In this document: positions 60,679 through 64,000 of the stretch, one piece after another
Layout: each line of letters begins with the position of its first letter
Position numbering within the stretch: position 1 is the first letter of the stretch
Source: Cohnella faecalis
Lineage (GTDB): Bacteria > Bacillota > Bacilli > Paenibacillales > Paenibacillaceae
Direction of reading: 5' to 3'
DNA length: 64,000 bases
Assembly: GCF_003570905.1 (NCBI RefSeq)
Contig: NZ_QXJM01000039.1
Span: forward strand, 1,550,001 to 1,614,000
Program-made: the position numbers and the translations under genes
Notes under the pieces: model-generated
What the model was told of the DNA's origin: nothing
What the model saw: the letters and a program-made list of their open reading frames with translations, nothing else
Databases searched by the model: none

Positions 60679-61498
60679 CTCCAACAATCCGATCAGCTTC
60701 ATTTTCGGCCTCCTTATCTTAAGTCTGTTGGCCGTTTCTATTTTGGGCGCGCGGTGGATTGCCCCTCATGATCCGGTGAAGCAAAATGCGTCCGAACGAC
60801 TGGAGAAACCAACCGTCCAACACCCTTTGGGTACGGATCGCTTCGGCAGAGACGTCCTTTCCCGAACGCTTTACGGAGGGAAAAACACGATGCTTTCGTC
60901 CGTCTTCGCGCTATGTACCGCTCTTTTGATCGGGCTGCTGACCGGCTTGGCCGCCGGAATGTTTCACGGCGCGATCATCGACAGGCTGCTGATGCGCCTC
61001 ATCGATGTGCTGTTAGCCTTTCCCTTTATGGTGCTGGCCATGGTCATTGCGGCTTTATTCGGCACCAGCCTGATCCACCTTCTAATCGCTGTCGTGTCGG
61101 TATGGTGGGTTTCCTTTGCGCGATTGACGCGCAGCGTCGTGCTGCATGCGAAGAATGAAACCTCCTTTGCGGCGGCCAAAGTTCTCGGGGCAACGAGCGG
61201 AACGCTCATCTTCAAGGAGCTGCTTCCGAAAGCGTTAAGTCCGGTTCTTATTTTGGCGACCTTTGAGCTGGGCAGCCTCATTCTGTCCATAGCGGCGCTT
61301 TCTTTCCTGGGATTGGGCTCGCAGCCGCCGACTCCCGAATGGGGCAGCATGCTGGCGGACGGGCGCGATCATTTTATGCAAGCTCCGCACATTCTGATCG
61401 GCCCCGCTTTGTTTATTTTTCTGACGGTGCTGGCTTTTAACTTGATCGGAGAAGGGCTGCGGGATCGGCTGGATCCTTATGAAAAATCGGGGCTGTAG
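60671..61498 (+). CDS. NikC/CntC-like ABC transporter permease
   Basis: 275 residues from ATG 60671 (GGGGGAGAG upstream). The IAPHDPVKQNASERLEKPTVQHPLGTDRFGRDVLSRTLYGGK stretch, split over residues 30-75, is diagnostic of DppC/NikC-type permeases, as are AAKVLGATSGTLIFKELLPK and LGLGSQPPTPEWGSML. About six membrane helices. Co-translated with NikB-like and the dual ATPase. Confidence 0.9.
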   Translation: MPDSNNPISFIFGLLILSLLAVSILGARWIAPHDPVKQNASERLEKPTVQHPLGTDRFGRDVLSRTLYGGKNTMLSSVFALCTALLIGLLTGLAAGMFHGAIIDRLLMRLIDVLLAFPFMVLAMVIAALFGTSLIHLLIAVVSVWWVSFARLTRSVVLHAKNETSFAAAKVLGATSGTLIFKELLPKALSPVLILATFELGSLILSIAALSFLGLGSQPPTPEWGSMLADGRDHFMQAPHILIGPALFIFLTVLAFNLIGEGLRDRLDPYEKSGL

Positions 61499-61509
61499 GA
61501 GGCTCAAAC

Positions 61510-63123
61510 ATGTCGACAAAAGAAGGCGGGACGATCTTGCAGGTCAGCGGCCTGCAAGTGGCCTATCGCCAAAACGGGCAGTCCGTAACGATATTGGATA
61601 ACCTCGCGTTTGAGCTAAAAAAAGGCGAAATCCTTGCCCTGATTGGAGAAAGCGGGTCGGGAAAATCGACGATTGCCAAGGCGGTCACAGGTTTGCTTCC
61701 CCCTTCCGCACAGATCGGCGGCGGAGCTTTGAAGATCGGCTCCGCCTTGATCGCGGATATGTCCGACAAGAGCGTACAATGGGAGCGGATTAGGGGAAGA
61801 GGGATCGCCATGCTCTTTCAGGACGCGCAGCAGGCGCTTAATCCCGTCATGAAAATAAAAGAGCATTTTCGAGAGAGCCTTCTTTTTCACCGGCTGGCTT
61901 CATCCGAAGCTGAAATCGTGTCCATAAGCGTCAACCTGCTGACCAGGCTCAACTTTGCGGAGGGGCATCGCATTCTCGATTGTTATCCTTTCCAGCTCAG
62001 CGGCGGCATGTGTCAACGGATCTGTCTGGCTCTGGCGCTATGTCTTAAGCCGGCCGTGCTCATTGCGGACGAACCGACCTCCGCGCTGGACACCGTAAGC
62101 CAGAAGGAAGTGCTTGATTTGTTGAAAAGGATGCAGGAGGAGCTTGGCTTGACGGTTCTTCTGATTACTCACGATATTGCCGTGGCGAATGCGGTGAGCG
62201 ATCGAGTCATTGTGTTGAACAAAGGGGTTATAGCGGAAGAAGGCGACACGAGAGCTGTATTCTCGAAGCCCCAGGCTGCCTACACGCGTCAATTGCTGTC
62301 TTCGCGATCTTCAATCGCCAAGCGGCCGCGAAATCGCGAGCAGCCGCATTCGGGCAAGCCTTTGCTCGAAATCGTTCGGCTGGAAAAGACGTTTAATCGG
62401 AAGAAGCGAGTTTTGCACGATGTCAATCTTACGTTGAACAGCAAGGAAATCGTCGGCATTCTCGGGCAAAGCGGCTGCGGAAAATCAACGTTGGCCAAAT
62501 GTATCGCGGGCTTGGAGACTCCGAACGGAGGACGCGTGGTCTATCGCGGCACCGACATTAGCCGTCTGCAAGGCAGGGCGAAACGCGACATTTGCAAGCA
62601 CATCCAATTGGTGTTCCAGGATGCGAGAGCCAGTCTTAATCCGGGGCGCACTGCTTTGCAGCTCGTTCAGGAGCCGCTTCGTTACTTGCGGATCGGAAAC
62701 GAAAAAGAACGGGAAGCAATGGCCAGGTTCTATCTGCAAGAAGTGGGAATTGTCGGAGACATGCAAACAAGGAGGCCTCCTCAGCTAAGCACGGGGCAAT
62801 GCCAGCGTATCGCCATTGCAAGAGCGCTCGTTCTGAGTCCGGAAATTCTTATTTGCGATGAAGCGGTATCCGCTTTGGATATGAGCGTGCAGGCGCAAAT
62901 ATTGGCGTTGCTGCAGCGCCTTCATAAGCAATTCGGATTTTCGATCCTTATGATTTCGCACGACGTCCGAGTTCTCCGATCCTTTTGCCATCAAATCGCA
63001 GTGATGAACGATGGAAGCTTCTGCGAAGTGAAGAGGGCAAGCGAACTCATTCATGAAAGCGATCAGCCGCATACGCAATTGCTGCTCAAATGCGCGGGAG
63101 ATTTGGAGCAAGGTCTTTATTAA
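61510..63123 (+). CDS. Dual ATP-binding subunit of the Nik/Cnt-type transporter (NikDE/CntDF fused)
   Basis: 537 residues from ATG 61510 after TAGGAGG. Two full ABC ATPase domains are fused. Domain 1 (about 1-265): Walker A GESGSGKST, signature LSGGMCQRI, Walker B VLIADEPTSALD. Domain 2 (about 285-530): Walker A GQSGCGKST, signature LSTGQCQRIAIARAL, Walker B ILICDEAVSALD. The second signature has Thr in place of the first Gly and the second Walker-B loop reads DEAVSALD, both tolerated variants. In nickel and staphylopine transporters these are two separate genes. Confidence 0.9.
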   Translation: MSTKEGGTILQVSGLQVAYRQNGQSVTILDNLAFELKKGEILALIGESGSGKSTIAKAVTGLLPPSAQIGGGALKIGSALIADMSDKSVQWERIRGRGIAMLFQDAQQALNPVMKIKEHFRESLLFHRLASSEAEIVSISVNLLTRLNFAEGHRILDCYPFQLSGGMCQRICLALALCLKPAVLIADEPTSALDTVSQKEVLDLLKRMQEELGLTVLLITHDIAVANAVSDRVIVLNKGVIAEEGDTRAVFSKPQAAYTRQLLSSRSSIAKRPRNREQPHSGKPLLEIVRLEKTFNRKKRVLHDVNLTLNSKEIVGILGQSGCGKSTLAKCIAGLETPNGGRVVYRGTDISRLQGRAKRDICKHIQLVFQDARASLNPGRTALQLVQEPLRYLRIGNEKEREAMARFYLQEVGIVGDMQTRRPPQLSTGQCQRIAIARALVLSPEILICDEAVSALDMSVQAQILALLQRLHKQFGFSILMISHDVRVLRSFCHQIAVMNDGSFCEVKRASELIHESDQPHTQLLLKCAGDLEQGLY

Positions 63124-63139
63124 GAAGGAGTGATCCGCT

Positions 63140-64000
63140 ATGATCGCCACTATTTTGGACACAATCGGCCATACGCCGCTTATTCGGATTCCAAATACGA
63201 ATAAGGCGAATGAAGGCCAAGTGCTGCTCAAGTACGAGCGGTACAACCCGGGAGGAAGCATCAAGGACCGAGCGGCCATCTATATTGTTGAGGAAGCCGA
63301 GCGCAGGGGGCTGTTGAAGCCCGGGGGTGCGATCATCGAGTCTTCAAGCGGCAATTTCGGTATATCCTTGGCGATGATCGGAGCGGCCAAAGGCTATCGC
63401 GTAATTATTCTGGTAGATCCGAAGACGACAAGCGCCAATTTGGCGCTGTTAAAAGGGTTTGGAGCGGAAGTCATCGTTGTAACCGAGCAAGACGACTCCG
63501 GCAGCTATCATAAAACAAGAATCTCATTGGCCAACAAGCTGGCGCGGGAAATCGAGAATTCCTATCGTCCCGACCAATGCTTTAATCTTCTTAATAGCGA
63601 AGCGCATTACAATAGCACGGCTCGCGAAATTGTGGATAGCTGCTCGAATAAAATCGCGGCCTTCGTAACGGCTGTCAGCACGGGGGGACAATTAGGCGGC
63701 ATTTCGAAATATTTAAAACGAGTTGCGCCGAACGTGCAAATCATCGGAGTGGATGCGGTCGGTTCCGCTATTTTTGGGGGACGTTCCGATTCCTATCGAA
63801 TACCCGGCATAGGCTTGAGCTGGACGCCGCTTAATTTGAACATGGAATACGTCGATTGCGCCTATAAAATAACGGATGAGCAGGCATTCCTCGCGGCCCG
63901 GGCGTTTGCCCGTCATGAAGGCATCCTCATGGGTCCCTCCAGCGGAGCTTGCGCGCTCGTCGCTCTCAAGATGGCGCAGGAGCTTGCGCCGGACCAATGT
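63140..64000 (+). CDS. SbnA-like PLP-dependent synthase (cysteine-synthase family), 3' end missing
   Basis: 287 codons from ATG 63140 (AAGGAG eight bases upstream), open to the window end. Fold-type II PLP enzyme: TIGHTPLIRIP at residues 8-18, PLP lysine in NPGGSIKDRAA, phosphate-binding SSSGNFG, and VSTGGQLGG. The pattern NPGGSIKDR, SSSGNFGI and TEQDDSGSYHKTR is closer to SbnA (N-(2-amino-2-carboxyethyl)-L-glutamate synthase, from O-phosphoserine and glutamate) than to cysteine synthase proper. SbnA with SbnB provides 2,3-diaminopropionate for staphyloferrin B. Here it is probably the entry step of the chelator pathway; an SbnB-like gene may lie just outside. Confidence 0.75.
   Translation, partial: MIATILDTIGHTPLIRIPNTNKANEGQVLLKYERYNPGGSIKDRAAIYIVEEAERRGLLKPGGAIIESSSGNFGISLAMIGAAKGYRVIILVDPKTTSANLALLKGFGAEVIVVTEQDDSGSYHKTRISLANKLAREIENSYRPDQCFNLLNSEAHYNSTAREIVDSCSNKIAAFVTAVSTGGQLGGISKYLKRVAPNVQIIGVDAVGSAIFGGRSDSYRIPGIGLSWTPLNLNMEYVDCAYKITDEQAFLAARAFARHEGILMGPSSGACALVALKMAQELAPDQC

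Noticed and set aside
55178-64000. Staphylopine/pseudopaline-type opine metallophore cluster
   Set aside because: The transporter fits, but no nicotianamine-synthase-like (CntL) or opine dehydrogenase (CntM) gene is present in the window; the 57272-58069 methyltransferase is a canonical class I enzyme.

Overview
The window looks like chromosomal DNA of a Paenibacillus-type Firmicute. The pointers are strong AGGAGG-type ribosome binding sites, ATG/GTG/TTG starts, very large secreted proteins ending in SLH domains, a Btr-like AraC regulator fused to a substrate-binding domain, and a 7TM hybrid kinase paired with a REC/SARP-like regulator. Base composition is moderate in GC; the exceptions are AT-rich stretches at 1-260 and 50000-50690. 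Nearly all genes are on the + strand; the only convincing - strand gene is the TetR regulator at 50891-51469.

Layout. 1-261: 3' end of an unidentified gene. 602-8103: a tightly coupled seven-gene operon (OleA/FabH-like condensing enzyme, ATP-grasp ligase, OleD-like reductase, metallo-beta-lactamase-fold hydrolase, F390-synthetase-related adenylating enzyme, GNAT/FemAB-like transferase, SDR), probably making an acyl-derived metabolite of unknown structure. 8302-12525: hybrid sensor kinase and its response regulator. 12691-13703: 20 tandem 51-bp units. 13810-37359: a surface-protein locus with a trypsin-like protease, an Ig-like-repeat protein (~1780 aa), an SLH protein (2546 aa) and a GLUG-repeat SLH protein (~3250 aa). 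37570-39239: ECF sigma factor and anti-sigma. 39438-40976: malate:quinone oxidoreductase. 41106-43878: siderophore-sensing regulator and Fur-box-preceded siderophore-binding lipoprotein. 44074-45890: DrrAB-type exporter. 46222-49816: small CD3324-type protein, amidase, WYL regulator, SRPBCC protein. 49995-50626: decayed ATPase. 50891-52849: TetR/MFS pair. 52960-53943: a second 20-unit, 51-bp tandem array. 54087-55072: MDR oxidoreductase. 55178-64000 (runs off the end): an operon of ATP-grasp ligase, DUF364-type protein, methyltransferase, Nik/Cnt-type peptide/metal ABC transporter and SbnA-type synthase, preceded by a near-perfect Zur box.

The last operon is the best candidate for an undescribed system: a zinc-repressed aminopolycarboxylate-type metallophore (zincophore) made and re-imported by one transcription unit. 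The Zur box matches the Bacillus 7-1-7 consensus at 14 of 15 positions. The biosynthetic genes combine an SbnA-like enzyme (2,3-diaminopropionate chemistry), an ATP-grasp ligase and a DUF364 protein, and the transporter resembles those for nickel and opine metallophores.

Seven genes are interrupted by a shift that one missing base would repair, always in the same direction and mostly at short homopolymers. This points to systematic base-calling deletions rather than real gene decay, so those genes are annotated here as single interrupted genes.
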